DNA of 64,000 nt. It comes from Echinarachnius parma. Its lineage: Eukaryota; Echinodermata; Echinoidea; Clypeasteroida; Echinarachniidae. Position 1 is the first letter of the stretch. Every line of letters begins with the position of its first letter. The translations under genes were made by a program, and so were the position numbers. The notes under the pieces were generated by a model. It did not search any database, was not told where the DNA came from, and saw only the letters and a list, made by a program, of their open reading frames with translations. The stretch is from positions 1 to 64,000 of the forward strand of contig JBAMJV010008291.1 of assembly GCA_037951105.1 (NCBI GenBank). The letters run 5' to 3'. Shown piece by piece: positions 11,180-20,921 of the stretch.

Positions 11180-11677
11180 TACTGCATCGAGGCGACCATT
11201 ATCAGATGCTACATGCAGGGCTGTCCGTCCAGTAGCATTTCCCTTGTTCACATCAGCACCGTGACTTATCAGATATTCCACTATATCGAGATGACCTTCC
11301 TCAAATGCTTCATGAAGGCATGTATCAAATCCACTGTTCACATCAGCGTCTTGACTTATTAGATATTTCACTATATCGAGAAAGCCTCTACGTGATGCTT
11401 CATGCAGGACTGTCCGTCTATTATATCCTTCCTTGTTCACATCAGCGCCTTGACTTATCAGATATTTCATTATATCGAGCTGACCACCATATGACGCTGC
11501 ACGCAGGGCCGTCGAACCATGAGTATTTTCCTTGTTCACATCAGCGCCTTTACTTATCAGATATTTCACTGTATCGAGATGACCTTCACGTGATGCTTCC
11601 AGCAGGGCTGTATGTCTATGCCTATCCCATTTGTCCACTTCAGCCACTTGGCTTATCACATCGTTCGCTGTATCCAT
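11171..11677 (-). CDS. Ankyrin-array segment 1 (N-terminal, 168 codons)
   Basis: Starts at ATG 11677 (ACAATGG context) with MDTANDVISQVAEVD, itself recognisable as a worn ANK repeat (VISQVAEVDKWDRHRHTAL aligns with LISQGADVNKGDNNGRTAL). About four and a half further repeats follow, with the TALxxASxxGHLDxVKYLISxGADVNK consensus. The frame ends in LDAVNI because one base is missing near 11181; the +1 frame continues as KYLIAQGADVTK, so this is the 5' part of the same exon. Since degenerate ANK sequence continues upstream to about 11890, this ATG may not be the ancestral start. Confidence 0.7.
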   Translation of the reverse strand: MDTANDVISQVAEVDKWDRHRHTALLEASREGHLDTVKYLISKGADVNKENTHGSTALRAASYGGQLDIMKYLISQGADVNKEGYNRRTVLHEASRRGFLDIVKYLISQDADVNSGFDTCLHEAFEEGHLDIVEYLISHGADVNKGNATGRTALHVASDNGRLDAVNI

Positions 11678-11689
11678 TGTAATTTTTCT

Positions 11690-11890
11690 TGTTCACTTAA
11701 GCCCCATAATATAGCATATACATGTCACTTTATTAAAACGATCTCGCTGTAATTCTGCATGCAGGGCTGTCCATCCGCTAGTACCTCCTTTGGTCGCAAA
11801 AGCACCTTGTCTTTGTCGGATATTTGCCTGTTTTAAGATGACCAGTCATTGCTACTGCATGCATGGCTGCATCCATCCTGTTTCAACTTC
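11690..11890 (-). pseudogene. Decayed ankyrin repeats upstream of the array
   Basis: On the minus strand GGTSGWTALHAELQRDRFNK and an earlier piece around GMDAAMHAVAMTGHL are recognisable as ANK repeats (GWTALHAAS, HAAAMxGHL) with frameshifts and a TGA before the ATG at 11677. It shows that the repeat array once extended further 5'. Confidence 0.6.
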
Positions 11891-13493
11891 GTGATTACTT
11901 TATTTATATCAGATGTTCACTGTTACGAGAAGCATCGGTTGTTATTTGGTAATGTTATTTGTATAATATGAGTGGGTATATATGAGTGATATTCACCGCT
12001 CGCCCGTGGACTATATGACATTAATGTAGTACTTACGTGACTGCGTTGAGTCAATCAATGACTCGTATTTTACTAATATAATACGGCATATGTTGAGTAA
12101 TTATATGCGTTAACTCCTTAGTGTATGTCTTTTATACTGATTTATGGTATTTGTGCTCGTTTGCCTTATGTACAAACTGCAAAAAAAATGTCGATATAAT
12201 TTATTTCGTGAACGTAAGTTTATTAAGGAACAGAATCGAGGGACCATGACCGCGTCCGTTGAATACTTGGCAAAGTGCACAGCATTGTGAGTGAAAGTCA
12301 GAACGTGTCAAAACCGGGTAAACTTTTCCTTTATAATCGATTTTGCTACAAGCTTGTATAATTTACTTTTAACATACAACATAACTGTAAGAAATGTTCA
12401 CCGAGTCGTTGAATTGGCTAATACTATGGCGATGAATTACAAGCTGTAATAAACCACTACGCTCACTACATGCCTCTCCTCATGTCTCCCTTCTGTCTTC
12501 TGGAATTGTTTGATAACCGATGATCCCACTTCGCATATCCCATAATTGCTTTGCCACTTTTGCTAATCTTCTTTCGTAGCATGATCCATATATCAACATA
12601 CGTGAAATTACATGTTACTCTTCAGTATGATTCAGCGTGTTATTTCTCTTGTTAGCTAAGAAGATACATTCTTCCGTCTCTTGTTGACATGGTGCCGCTG
12701 TCTCTCTCCAAAGCCATACATGGCCATTAATCTCAGTAAAAAATGCATTGTAGAATTGTACGCTCATGAGCACTCAGTCACAGATCGTGCTTACAAAATG
12801 GTGACAACATCCAGAAAAATTACGATATCTGAAATATCTTGACTTATTCAGCACCTGCACATTCCATCGAAAAGAAGTTTAAGCTATTCATTACTAGTAG
12901 AACACAAGTCAAGTCTTACGATTGATTAAGCCTGGCTGACAATGGCTCCATGAATGTGAAAAAAACAACGTCCATAAACATATCATGGACATATGTAGCA
13001 GTCTATTTCCTATTGTCACAAATCACGATACTGCTTTGCCATTATGTCTTCGGACTCGTTCGAAGTAAATTTTACTTTGAACTTACTGTACATATCAATT
13101 GTTTGTACACGCCTTACGTTATATCGGTGAAACCGGGAAGTGGAAGACTTCCAAATCATTGGGTGAAATGAGACACAACGTGCGGATCACAATTGTCATA
13201 CATCTGTGTCCCGTGGTGTGGCGGACCTTGCACTCGAAACTATATAAATTAACGTGACTTTCGATTGATTAATGCGGAGGCGGACAACTATCGCAGTTAT
13301 ATACATATGGCATGTGTTATATCCTTATCGAACCAGAAGGGAGCGGAAAGTTGTAATTTTGTTCCTGGTTGTGATCGTGTTTAGTAATTAACACTCAATG
13401 GTACTCAATTTATCAATATGTTCAAAATTGTGTAAAGGTAAAGCCTTCTATACAAAGTTAAGAAGCAGTACATAATTAAATGAATTTATCTAA
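11891..13493. other. Region upstream of the ankyrin array, nothing recognised
   Basis: AT-rich. No conserved domain, splice-bounded exon or clear core promoter. The plus-strand frame at 12950-13171 has a hydrophobic stretch but no supporting signal. If the ankyrin gene is expressed, its promoter or 5' exons could be here, but nothing in the sequence decides it. Confidence 0.4.
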
Positions 13494-14102
13494 AGGGAGT
13501 GTCCTCCTTTTTCAAATCGTCTGGACAGTTTCCAGTAAACGGATGAGGGTGAATGTGACACCCACATGAAATTTCAGATCGAACAACCCTTTTATTCGGA
13601 TTCTACGAATTAAAAAACGAATGTGTAGAAATCATCCCTTCATCGAACTATATATCGGCCAATAAATGTGTTCATCTGAATTACAATAATATTGTAGATA
13701 TTTTTGTGAAGGTATTGTATAGAGGCCATTAATTAAGGTATGCCACGAAATATGTCTCGAAAATGGAGAATAAACAATTACATAGTCAGTTTTACGAGTC
13801 TTAGTTATTTTGTTTAGTATTCGCTTACAACGTTGTTCGGTAACAATCTATGCGCGGTTCACGCACAGCCACGGGGGTCCGAATTGCGATGCAGCTATTG
13901 TGAGCGAAAGGTTGCACGGGCGAAGCCGCGTAATGCAATATAAACGACTGTCGCTTTTATTATTTTGAGGTATATAACTCTTCAAAAATGAGATTTCAAG
14001 CCCTAATTTTTGTCAGGCCAGCTGATAACTGATATTTTCTTTCATATAAGGCAATAACCTCGCAACTTTTGAAATTTGGCTTGCAAAAGGCGGACACTCC
14101 CT
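13494..14102. mobile_element. TTAA-type MITE, family B, copy 1
   Basis: Left end AGGGAGTGTCCTCC, right end the inverted GGACACTCCCT, about 609 bp. Its interior matches the copy at 27582-28223: ATTCGGATTCTACGAAT, AACTATATATCGG, GGCTTGCAAAAG and others. The flanks here are worn (CTAA on the left). No coding capacity. Confidence 0.7.
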
Positions 14103-14191
14103 TTTTTTGTAATTTGCCCGACGAAAAATATTTTAAAAAACCATAGAAATATCAAAAGACTGCATTCTTTATTGGATAAAACAAAACTCAA

Positions 14192-14713
14192 AGGGATAGT
14201 TCAGTTTTGGTATAGAGGGCGCTACAAGAAATACTTTTTTGTGAGGTAATGAAAAACTGAGTGTCAAATTTCAAAGAGCATACAATTTTAATGACAGAAT
14301 AAACTTTATTTGATCAAAATGGGTTCAGAGACGGCTAAACTATCCCTGAATATAATCATTTGTAAGTATTGTGGAATCCCGCAATAATTTGAACCAGACG
14401 TTAACAAAATACTGCTTACAATTTTCAAAAATTTAGAAAAGTTGTTTTTAAACAGTTGTTAACAAAACATCACATGCAACATTTTGTATTAAAAATAGTT
14501 GTCACCAATGCGTGTTTGGAGAGCTCCCTCTTGTGTTTAAACAGCTCTTTCGGAATAATAACATTCTTTTTACTTAGTCGTTTGTAATTGTGTATACCTT
14601 TCGAGTATGGTGGAGTTATTACTATAGTTTCGTAATGTTATGATGCAGGTTTTGGTTACTAACATTTAGTTTGACCCAAACTGTACTTTCTATATCAATA
14701 CTCAACTATCTCT
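14192..14713. mobile_element. TTAA-type MITE, family A, copy 1
   Basis: Starts AGGGATAGTTCAGTTTTGGT and ends with the inverted ACTCAACTATCTCT, followed by TTAA. Sister copies at 15668-16183 and 32978-33524 share the interior, including GAGGTAATGA near one end and GTAATGTTATGATGCA-type blocks near the other. The left flank is TCAA, a mutated TTAA. Confidence 0.75.
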
Positions 14714-14717
14714 TTAA

Positions 14718-15212
14718 AGGGAAATTTTCCCCATCATCTATTTACCTTTGATTAATTTCTCTACACAATAAAACATAATTTCATGCAAATATGTCCAATG
14801 TTTGCCCTCTGAATAAAGGAGGGGCATCATTCAAAGTCAAACGCTGTATGAAACCCGGATTTTGAATTGTTCGCGCCGACATGCTACGTCAAACCCGAAC
14901 AAACAAGCTTGGCCTCTTTTTGTTAGCTCTCGCAGCTCGCGGGGTTTGTACACAAACACAAGGCAAAACGTGAGCCAACAAAAAGAGTAGTTCGGGTTTG
15001 ACGTCACATTTTAGAGCGATCCGAGTTTTATAAACATCAATGGCAGCCTCCTGGGTGTTCGCGATGAATTGGATTATCCCGTACAGCGAGTGACTTTGAA
15101 TGATGCTCATCCCTTGCTCAAAAGGCCAATGTTGGTCGTATTTGCATAAAATTGTGTTTTAATGTTTAGAGAACATAATAAAAGGTGATTATATGTTGGG
15201 GAAAATGCCCCT
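14718..15212. mobile_element. TTAA-type MITE, family C, with long terminal inverted repeats
   Basis: Begins AGGGAAATTTTCCCC and ends with the inverted GGGGAAAATGCCCCT; TTAA on both sides (14714-14717 and 15213-15216). The arms can be aligned inward for roughly 130 bp (shared blocks TTTCATGCAAATA, GCATCATTCAAAGTCA). A shorter central palindrome pairs ACGTCAAACCCGAAC (14887-14901) with its complement ending at 15003. It shares one TTAA with family A copy 1, so the two elements are back to back. Confidence 0.75.
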
Positions 15213-15275
15213 TTAAATAATAATAATAATAAACCGTTTTTATATAGCGCATATCACAAAAATAAATGTAAGTCT

Positions 15276-15663
15276 CTATGCACATTGAAAGAAGGAAAAT
15301 ATAGAAATAGAATAACAGACATAAGTGAGCGAAGAAGAGACAAGGTGAGATGAAAAGTGACAAAACGTTGACATACAGTGTAAAACATAATCCATTAACA
15401 AATTAAACAAATACGTTTTCGAAAGGCTCTTAAAATCATCTACTGAGTCAACCTGCTTGAGATGCCTCGGTAATTTATTCCATAACTCTGCGGCTGCCAG
15501 TTGGAAAGATCTTGCACCATAAAAATTAGTTGATATTATGGGGGTGGCTAACATAAATGTTGACTGAGAGCGAAGGTTTCTTCCTGGACAATATTTTGTA
15601 ATCAACTGTTGTAAATAAGCAGGGCCTAATTCTTGCAAGCACAGGAACACCGATGTTAACATC
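15276..15663 (-). pseudogene. LINE ORF2 C-terminal tail
   Basis: Contains LCLQELGPAYLQQLITKYCP, RNLRSQSTF, YGARSFQLAAAELWNKLPRH and VDDFKSLSKTYLF, the conserved end of CR1/L2 polyproteins (APxYL, RSFxxAAPxLWNxLP, FKxxLKTxLF). Followed by 3' UTR to the (AAT)n tail. Confidence 0.75.
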
Positions 15664-15667
15664 ATAA

Positions 15668-16183
15668 AGGGGTAGTACAGTTTTGGTAAGGCTGAACTTT
15701 AGTAACACAATAACATTACAAGCTAATAGTTATAACTCCACCATGCTCGAAATGTATACAAAATTACAAACGACTAAGTAAAAAGCCTGTTATCATTCAA
15801 AAAGAGCCATAAAAACACAAGAGGGCGCTTTTAAAAAAAGCATAGGTTGCAATTATTTTTCATACAAAAGTATGCATGTGATGTTTGGTTAAAATAATGG
15901 TAGAGAGATCATCAACAACTACCGGTATTTAAAAACAGCTTTTGAACATTTTTGAAAAAGTGTAAGCATTTAAAAAAAAATCGCATAAATTTGGGGCCCA
16001 AATTTATTACGATCGGATATATTTATTGATATTTCAACCATTTCTGAACCGATTTAGACCAAATAAAGTGTTTATTCCGCCATTAAAATTGCACGTTATT
16101 TTTCATTCGACACTCAGTTTTTCATTACCTCACCAAAAAATTGTGTTGTGCAGCGCCCTCTCTACCAAAACTGAACTACCCCT
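15668..16183. mobile_element. TTAA-type MITE, family A, copy 2, inserted in the LINE
   Basis: Ends AGGGGTAGTACAGTTTTGGT and the inverted CCAAAACTGAACTACCCCT. Flanks are ATAA (15664-15667) and TTAA (16184-16187), a one-base-worn target duplication. Removing it rejoins the LINE frame from RIDV to LTSVFLCLQELGPAYL. It lies in opposite orientation to copy 1. Confidence 0.8.
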
Positions 16184-16508
16184 TTAACGTCAATTCGCTG
16201 CTTAACCGGTAGCCAATGCAATTGTTGTAAGATTGGATGCTCATTAAGTCGAGAGCGAGTAATCAACCTAGTCGCAGAGTTTTGTATTTGTTGCAACTTT
16301 TGAATGTCATTGTTAGGCAGACCATACAAGATACCATTACAAAAATCAAAGCGAGACATTATGAGAGCAGGAACAAGTATCTCTGTCAACTTTTTAGAAA
16401 GAAAGGGACGAATTGTCCCAATCTTGTGCAAGTCAAATGAAGCTGGTATTTGATTCACATGAGTCGAAATTGTCAGATGATTGTCCAGTCTCACACCAAG
16501 GTTCCTAG
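16184..16508 (-). pseudogene. LINE reverse transcriptase, thumb region
   Basis: Reads RLDNHLTISTHVNQI, MSRFDFCNGILYGLPNNDIQ and KLQQIQNSATRLITRSRLNE ending HWLPVKQRIDV, the standard post-palm block order of CR1/L2-type elements. It stops where MITE family A copy 2 entered (TTAA at 16184-16187). Confidence 0.75.
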
Positions 16509-16513
16509 CAGAG

Positions 16514-16850
16514 TCAACAGTTTTTCAAAGTGCTACCAAATGAAATACTATCGATCCTACCACACTGCCTGAATTTACTAGTGAAGTGAAGAACCTCAGT
16601 CTTATCCTCATTGAGTTTAAGACCATTATGTGCTGACCAATTCTTAATATCAGCCATACAAGTCTGGAGTTGCAAGATTGCTTCAGTCTGATGAGCCTTT
16701 TCTACCAAAATATAAACTTGCGTATCATCAGCATACATCATACCATTCAATTTATGTGTACAAATAATATCATGCAATGGGGCAACATAAAGGCTAAAAG
16801 CAGCCGCGCCAAAACAGACCCTTGCGGGAACCCGAATAAAGATAACCTAA
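16514..16850 (-). pseudogene. LINE reverse transcriptase, palm region with YADD
   Basis: Minus-strand reading gives a worn FPQGSV motif near 16830, then MHDIICTHKLNGMMYADDTQ with the catalytic Y-A-D-D box, then LKLNEDKTEVLHFTSKFRQC, the family block after the active site. RT copies the element's RNA at the nicked target. The frame is lost near 16514. The LNEDKTE(V)LHF block favours the CR1/L2 group. Confidence 0.75.
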
Positions 16851-17276
16851 CATCTGACTTGTAATTATCAATTACAACCGTCTATGACAAGTCAGGAGGA
16901 CTGTTGGGCTTGGTCAATTTTCACTAGTAACTTGATTGTTTGTAATTATATTAATGCAAAAAAAATGTAGCACATATAGTGGGGATGCATTCAAACACTG
17001 ATCACCCCATACTTGACCAAGTGGTTCTTCTGAACACGATCTGTTATGAGTCAACTGATGCTTTCAGATCAGGCCATATACAATGAACCACAACGCGACC
17101 CCGTTGACTTCGAACTCATGTGGCTCTCATTAATTCTGAAATCGCAGAAACTACTCATAGGAGCTGCATACATACCACCAATTACCAACTGTGACATTAT
17201 TGATTACCTAGATCGATGCTAACACTATTATAAAGGTAGCTGAATTTGGAGAACAACCTGTAATGCTCATTTCAGA

Positions 17277-17490
17277 CTTCAATGCCCATCACGAAGATTG
17301 GCTTGGCAGCCACAACGCAGGACGCTGGATGCTACAGCTAACTAGCTGCCTCGGATTAGATCAGCTTGTGAACGAACCAATGGCTTCAATTCCCATTATA
17401 CGAAAATTGGTTTGACAGCCACAACGCAGAACGCTGGATGATACAGCTAACTAGCTGCCTCAGATTCGATAAGCTTGTGAACGAACCACC
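17277..17490 (+). repeat. 107-bp tandem duplication inside the LINE endonuclease
   Basis: CTTCAATGCCCATCACGAAG to GTGAACGAACCA (from 17277) is repeated from 17384 with about 85-90 percent identity. The length, 107 bp, is not a multiple of three, so the duplication itself breaks the frame. Confidence 0.7.
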
Positions 17491-17740
17491 TAGAGGGGAT
17501 CAAATCCGAGACCTTGTCCTGACCGATCTACCTGACTCATCTACCACCTTAGCTCCTGTGGGTACTTCGGATCATAACCCAGTACTAGTCAAGCTAGACG
17601 TCCCTACTTTCAGAGAAAAGCCAAAGAAGGTATGGCAATATGACAGAGCAAACTACTGGGAAATAAGAGTCTACTTTGCATCCACAAAGCATTCAATGAG
17701 AACGTCCCAGAGAGAGCATGTAACAGGATCACAGAGATCA

Positions 17741-17950
17741 TATAATGATAATAATAATAAATTACATTTATAAAGCGCATCATATGAATAAACATCTCTA
17801 TGCGCTTTACATGAATATATTACAACAAATTACGGTAACAAAATTATCATAAACATATATATCGAACTTACATACACATGATGCCATAGATCTTTATATC
17901 CCAAGCAAAACTGTAACAAAAAGACAAAACATGGTTTAATGACACATGCA
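17741..17950 (-). mobile_element. LINE 3'-end fragment inserted antisense into the endonuclease LINE
   Basis: Begins (from the plus strand) with AATGATAATAATAATAA followed by ATTTATAAAGCGCATCATAT, that is, an ATT-rich tail and TATA/GCGC-type 3' UTR signature in minus orientation. Host LINE coding sequence resumes after it as ARRKRRIYEIVQ. No ORF remains. Confidence 0.6.
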
Positions 17951-18341
17951 GAAGGACAGCACGAAGGAAACGCAGGATCTATGAAATCGTACAATAAGGC
18001 AAACAAATAAGCCAAGAGAACTACGACACAAAACTCAAAGAAGATCTAACCGAAAACAATCTTAGCGGGAAAAAGTGGGGGAGGGTAGGCGACACGCTTG
18101 CTTGGGGCAGCTCATTGTGACATTCCCGTCATTGTTGATGGTGATGTGGCTTATATTACAGCAGGAGGGAAAGCTAAAGTGTTCTGCAAGGCATTTGCAG
18201 AGAAATGCCACCTGTCAAATGATGAAACCCCTGCTCCACACCTAGACGAAGTCACAGTAAGCACCTTTCACAACGTCATCTTCAAGCCAAATATCACCAA
18301 TAGACTACTGAAGCAGCTTGCACCCGATAAAGCAACTGGTC

Positions 18342-18692
<351 letters not shown>

Positions 18693-18756
18693 ACTTCTAC
18701 CATCATTATCGTTACTGGGGTCGGGCAATCCTGCACTTTAGGGGGATATTCGTCGT

Positions 18757-19085
18757 GACCATCATCATCATCACAATAACACTATCATCATTATTAATCT
18801 TCAACATCATCATCGTTGTTATCGTTGATATAAGTCGTCATTTCAATCATCATCTTTATAAATACCATCACAAACATCATTAGGATCATCAACAACAACA
18901 TCATCAAAACTCATCATCACCACCATTCTTATCATTGTTATAAATCATCATATCAATCATCATCATCATAAACATCATCAGCATCATTCATGAACAACAA
19001 CATCATCAAAATATATCGTCACCATCATCCTTATCAATGTTATTAATCGTAATCAGCTTTATCATGCATCAACAGCATCATCCTC
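18757..19085. repeat. Imperfect CAT/ATC-rich simple sequence
   Basis: Dense degenerate ATC/CAT triplets (CATCATCATC, CATCATCATAAACATCATCA) interspersed with ACAACAAC. It looks like a decayed microsatellite continuous with the previous one. Confidence 0.75.
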
Positions 19086-20109
19086 TTATGTAGATGTATG
19101 ACTGATTGAACCATCAATCGTGCATCGTTGTTTTTTCACAACTATACTAGTATTGCGTTGCATTACATTTGGTGTCTCAAAATACTTGTACCCAAAAGAT
19201 AGCCAAGGGCTAATTAAATAAATATACTAATCTAACATCTCATGCCTAGAAATACTTAGCCTACAGCTAATTCCGTAGCAAGTAATCTGTATACATTTAA
19301 TTCGATTATCATTCGGTTCATCTCTATTGTATTTTGAGGATTTGGACAATGTTACTAGATCCTTTTAACGCTGACTTTTTTTTCTCCAAAAAGCATCTTC
19401 CTCGATTTTAACTCTCTCTTTACCATGTTTACTATTTCGTTTCTTCGAACTCCTTAGCACAAACTATTCAACAAGGAACTATTTGTGTACGCACAATTAT
19501 TATTTTGTACATTCTTTTATCAGAATATTTCCATTTATATTTCGCATATTAAAAAAGAACTAAATGTTTAATATCGATTATAATGTATATCATTATCTGA
19601 GCCGAAGGCTAATTACATATTGTATATTGTATCCTGTACGGATATGTCATATACACATAATTAATTGACCAGACAATGATACAGACCATTTATACTCGGC
19701 ACATAGAGAAACAAAATAATTCAATTTTCTTTTTTTTTACTAAAACAACCTAAAAGAAGGCGAGTGGAAAATAAATGGTTATACGACTTTTTATTTTTCA
19801 TGTAGGTATATGTACATTGCAAAATTTTAGTATAATGTCAGTATGAATAAAAAAAAAATCACCTTTTGACTCGCCTTACCCAATTTCACCCATTTTTCTT
19901 GTTAGTCCCTTTTTAATATGTGTCAAAAAATTGTCACAAGCAGAATATAATTTCTGAGGTATTAAGAAATGTATATATAAATAATTGAATTTTCATGGAT
20001 CAAATATTTTTTTCTGGTTCATACAAACAAAGAAAGGGCATAGGTGATTCCAAAGTCAATGGGTTATATGGTTAAATGGTAGAAAGGCGGGTTGACGCAA
20101 TATGATCGT
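19086..20109. other. Non-coding stretch with one MITE end
   Basis: No supported gene. The only recognisable piece is 19328-19368 (TTTTGAGGATTTGGACAATG then TTACTAGATCC), which matches the right end of the MITE at 43350-43737 and sits next to TTTTAA. It is probably a solo end of the same family. Confidence 0.5.
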
Positions 20110-20440
20110 TGAAATAAAAACAACATTTATATATATTAGTTCAATCTATATGGCAGCTAATATGATACAATATCTTCTCTAAGCGCTTTAGACTATTATT
20201 ACCCCGGTCAAAGGATACAATGCCATCCCGCACACATTGTGTGCACCATCTCCACACCTTGGAGAGCATTCCTTCCAAGCGGCTCATGGGCATTGAGAAT
20301 ATCATTCACATAAGGCTTTCACCTATTACCGGGTGCCCATTCATACACCTGGGAAGAGAGCAGAGAAGGTTCTAACTCGTGATCTACCGATCATGCCACA
20401 CCACGTCCATGTTTAACATTGATGAAGCTGATTATAGGGG
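20110..20440. repeat. Dispersed-repeat-like segment (possible LINE 3' UTR)
   Basis: More GC-rich than its surroundings, with CTAAGCGCTTTAGAC, CCATCCCGCACACATTGTGT, CTCCACACCTTGGAGAG (a CTCCA/TGGAG inverted pair) and TGCCCATTCATACACCTGGG. This block style resembles 3' parts of non-LTR elements in marine invertebrates, but I cannot assign a family from memory and see no ORF. Confidence 0.35.
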
Positions 20441-20771
20441 CTGGTTTTCTGGCAATAGTTGCATGTGGTCATGTCAACATAACATCAAGATTAAGACTTA
20501 CCATACATAGAGAATATAACACTGTAAAACCTCCTTCAAAAGATTTTGTTCGAAGTTACGTTTCATAAATGGTTAAAACACACATAATACATTAAAACTG
20601 AGAGAAAAATACTAAGTTTACATTAACATGGAACAAAAATACAAAAGATATACAGCCTAGAATCTACATCTAAAACGTTACAAGATAATTTTTCGATAAA
20701 ATATATTCAGACATTACAAAGTGTAGCATGAAGATGTCAAATAAAGATACGAAATATCAACACTTCATATC

Positions 20772-20921
20772 ATAGGCGTACCCAGGATTTTTTCGATAGT
20801 TTTGTTTAAGCTTCATTCAGTGGAGTGGTTGGGGTGTGTTCGAATACCTCAACTAGTAATTTGTTCGCTAAAGGGAGTGTTTGAACACCCCAAACACCAC
20901 CTCCCCCCTCGATACGCCTAT
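20772..20921. mobile_element. Short fold-back element (150 bp)
   Basis: Ends ATAGGCGTA and the inverted TACGCCTAT; inside, GGGGTGTGTTCGAA pairs with TTTGAACACCCC. AAAGGGAGTG lies near the middle. No coding capacity; a MITE-like hairpin. Confidence 0.5.

Larger units (their letters stand above)
4058..11677 (-). pseudogene. Giant ankyrin-repeat gene, broken in its main exon (partial, 3' end outside window)
   Basis: Read on the minus strand, this locus is a near-continuous ankyrin array of roughly 60 repeats: one exon of about 6.5 kb (11677 to 5158), then exons 4673-4461 and 4194-4058. The junctions are good: AAG|GTATGT donor at 5158/5157, AG acceptor before 4673, GAG|GTAAGT at 4461/4460, AG acceptor before 4194, GAG|GTAGAG at 4058/4057. 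The first two joins are phase 0 and the last donor is phase 2, so more exons lie left of the window. Four lesions break the big exon: one-base losses near 11181 and 9283, and in-frame stops at 9837-9839 and 7726-7728. Ankyrin repeats are protein-binding helical stacks, and in related echinoderm proteins they precede ZU5 and often death domains. Because splice sites and the last 870 codons are clean, sequencing or assembly error is a live alternative to a true pseudogene. Confidence 0.7.
15217..16860 (-). mobile_element. CR1/L2-like non-LTR retrotransposon fragment, split by a MITE
   Basis: A 5'-truncated LINE in minus orientation, running from the RT palm motif region near 16860 to an (AAT)n/(ATT)n 3' tail at 15217-15232. 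It is interrupted at 15664-16187 by MITE family A copy 2. The 3' UTR end has the TATATAGCGC signature also seen in variant form near the 3' ends of the other LINE pieces here. Frameshifts near 16510 and 16790 make it dead. Confidence 0.8.

Noticed and set aside
7860..11362. Series of plus-strand frames rich in HYYLPCSHQRLDLSDI-type repeats
   Set aside because: They are exact antisense shadows of the ankyrin array; the minus strand has the domain consensus and splice signals.
12950..13171. Plus-strand frame with a hydrophobic segment
   Set aside because: No homologous motif, no splice or promoter support, composition like surrounding non-coding DNA.
20830..20850. GTTCGAAT resembling a tRNA T-arm
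   Set aside because: No matching acceptor, D or anticodon arms; it lies in a short fold-back element.
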